In this document: positions 62,335 through 64,000 of the stretch, piece by piece
Layout: every line of letters begins with the position of its first letter
How positions within the stretch are numbered: the stretch's first letter is position 1
From: Microcebus murinus
Taxonomy: Eukaryota; Chordata; Mammalia; Primates; Cheirogaleidae
Length of the DNA: 64,000 nt
NCBI RefSeq assembly: GCF_040939455.1
Contig: NC_134117.1
Coordinates: 52,091,001-52,155,000, forward strand
Reading direction: 5' to 3'
The notes under the pieces: model-generated
The model's input: only the letters and a program-made list of their open reading frames with translations
What the model was told of the DNA's origin: nothing
The model's database searches: none
Made by a program: the position numbers and the translations under genes

Positions 62335-62724
62335 TTTTTTTTTTTTTGAGACAGAGTCTCACTTTGTTGCCCAGGCTAGAGTGAGTGCCGTGGCGTCAGC
62401 CTAGCTCACAGCAACCTCAAACTCCTGGGCTTAAGTGATCCTACTGCCTCAGCCTCCCAAGTAGCTGGGACTACAGGCATTATTACTATATGTGCTCTTA
62501 AGTGTTGATCAGTTAATACCAATTTGATGGTGAGTACATGTGGTGCTACCATGTCTGGCTAATTTTTTCTATATATATTAGTTAGCCAATTAATTTCTTT
62601 CTATTTATAGTAAAGATGGGGTCTTGCTCTTCCTCAGACTGGTTTTGAACTCCTGACCTCAAGCAATCTGCCCGCCTCGGCCTCCTAGAGTGCCAGATTA
62701 CAGGTGTGAGCGACCATGCCCGGC
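62335..62724 (-). mobile_element. Alu, strepsirrhine type, antisense, with a 68-bp foreign insert
   Basis: The duplication CCTCAGTGATTTTT lies at 62320-62333 and 62725-62738. The second half is normal, but between ...CTACAGGCAT (62480) and ACCATG (62548) sits L1-derived sequence replacing the usual GCGCC. Confidence 0.94.
62480..62547 (-). repeat. 68-bp inverted copy of L1 3' UTR sequence
   Basis: Exact reverse complement of 63035-63102, by base-by-base reading (for example TTAAGTGTTGATCAGTTAAT here and ATTAACTGATCAACACTTAA there). Confidence 0.93.
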
Positions 62725-62779
62725 CCTCAGTGATTTTTGATGAAGGTACAAAAGCAAGTAAATGGAGGAAAGATAGCTT

Positions 62780-63310
62780 TTTAAACAATCAAAGGAAAAA
62801 AGATAGTTTATAAAAAAAGACATCAGCACTAAAATGTTTATATCAGCACAATTCACCATTGCAAAGATGTGGAAACAAGCCAAGTGCCCATCAATACATG
62901 AGTGGATTAATAAAATGTGGTATATGTATACCATGGAGTTCTACTCAGCCACAAAAAACAATGGTGATCTAGCACCTCATGTATTATCCTATAGCCTATT
63001 CTTCTAAGTGAAGTATCACAAGAATGGAAAAACCAGCACCACATGTACTCACCATCAAATTGGTATTAACTGATCAACACTTAAGAGCACATATAGTAAT
63101 AACATTCCTCAGGTGTCTGGCAGATGGGAGCGGGGTGGAGGGGATGGGTATATACACACCTAATGGGTGTGGTGTACACTGTCTGGGGGATGGACACACT
63201 AGACACCCTGACTTGGTTGGGCCAGGGCAATATATGTAACCTAAACATTTGTACTCCCGTAATATGCTTAAATAAATTAATTAATACACAAACAAACAAA
63301 CAAAAAGAAA
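62780..63310 (+). mobile_element. Young strepsirrhine L1 3' end inserted in the old L1
   Basis: GCCCATCAATACATGAGTGG, TGTATACCATGGAGTTCTAC, CAGCACCACATGTACTCACC and the 3' UTR end TTGTACTCCCGTAATATGCT plus an A-rich tail. Host ORF2 text is interrupted between CTTTTTAAACAA and CAAATGGTGCTGG. The first 30 bases (62788-62818) are A-rich filler of unclear origin. Confidence 0.88.
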
Positions 63311-64000
63311 ACAAATGGTGCTGGAGCAAGTGGACATTCATAGGAAAAAAGAAAGGAAAAAAAAAACTCATGAATTATACAGAAATTATCTCAAGATGAA
63401 TTTTAGACTTAAATGTAAACATGAAATTATAAAACTTGTAGAAAAAAATCATAAATTTTTTTATGATCTAAGGGTAGGTAAAGAGCTTTTAGATCTGATG
63501 CCAAAATCAAGACCTATAAGAGAAAAAAATGAATAAATTGGACTTCACCAGAATTAAAAACCTTTGCTCTGTGAAAGATTCTGCCAAAAGGATGATAAGA
63601 CAACATATAGAGTGGGGGAAAATATTTGCATAGTACATATCCAACAAAGGATTAGTATTTAGATTATATACAGAACTCTCAAAACTAAACAGAAGTCCCA
63701 AACAATCCAATGAAAAAATGAAGACTTAAGTTCATACAAAAACCTGAACACAAACCTTTATAATAACTTTGTTCTAGTAGCCCCAAAGTGGAAACAGCTC
63801 AGTTGTCCTTCAACATGTGAATGGTTAAATAAACTGAGGTACATACATGTACCATGAAGTACCATGATGTACTACTCAGCAGTGAAAAGGAATGAACTAT
63901 TAATGGGCACAACAACCTGAATGAACTTGCAGAGAAATATACGGAGTGAAAAAAAAAAAAGCCAGTTCCAAAAGGTTATGTACTATATCATTCCATTTAT

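Larger units (their letters stand above)
61812..63990 (+). mobile_element. Old L1, sense, right part (resumes after the inserted L1)
   Basis: ORF2 C-terminal region text: GTATACTGAAAGCTATACAG, TTCATGGATTGGAAGAGTCA, AAATTTATATGGAATGGCAA, then after an Alu and a young L1 fragment GGTGCTGGAGCAAGTGGACA, GACTTCACCAGAATTAAAAA and GCAGTGAAAAGGAATGAACT. No intact frame; it continues past the window end. Confidence 0.88.

Overview
The window is primate nuclear DNA, most probably from a strepsirrhine and more specifically a lemur. The evidence is a dense set of Alu elements. Most carry a linker type I associate with lemurs (TTAATTGGCCAA...ATATATATA between the two monomers). One copy has a related linker (TTAGCTGGACAACTAAAAATATATA) and two have plain AluJ linkers. 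Two L1 3' ends also share a strepsirrhine-looking 3' UTR. Species cannot be fixed by eye.

Only one protein-coding gene is supported: NEUROG3 (neurogenin-3), minus strand, CDS 29752-30390. It is intact, with a single coding exon, a short non-coding first exon (about 30566-30775), a 174-bp intron, a TATA-like and CCAAT promoter, and a 3' UTR ending after an AATAAA near 28865. A CpG-rich domain covers the gene. A compact AT-rich block at 33950-34425, about 3.2-3.6 kb upstream, holds FOXA-, HNF1-, GATA- and ONECUT-like words and is probably the distal pancreatic enhancer. Two further CpG-rich stretches (26130-26730 and 34480-35870) have no gene of their own.

Layout: 1-29 kb is the 3' flank of NEUROG3, a gene desert holding a mariner remnant, a hAT MITE with a perfect 8-bp target duplication, a Tigger-like MITE, a U6-Alu chimeric retrocopy, MIR, L2 and LTR relics and Alus. 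29-36 kb holds NEUROG3 and its regulatory DNA. 36-42.6 kb is quiet flank. 42.6-64 kb is almost entirely nested LINE-1.

The L1 domain has two head-to-head stacks. On the minus strand an old L1M is split by a younger L1 (about 43870-49203). That L1 is itself split inside ORF1 by a 2.57-kb block (46339-48907) flanked by a 12-bp duplication, which looks like a 5'-truncated L1 with a long 3' transduction. On the plus strand an old L1 (from 52537) is split by a second L1 (55277-61795, 16-bp duplication). That one carries an Alu, a TA-flanked DNA transposon and a CCTT microsatellite. I found no convincing new protein system. The most unusual observations are rearrangement and retrotransposition products: the U6-Alu chimera, the probable L1 3' transduction, and a 68-bp inverted templated insertion inside an Alu.
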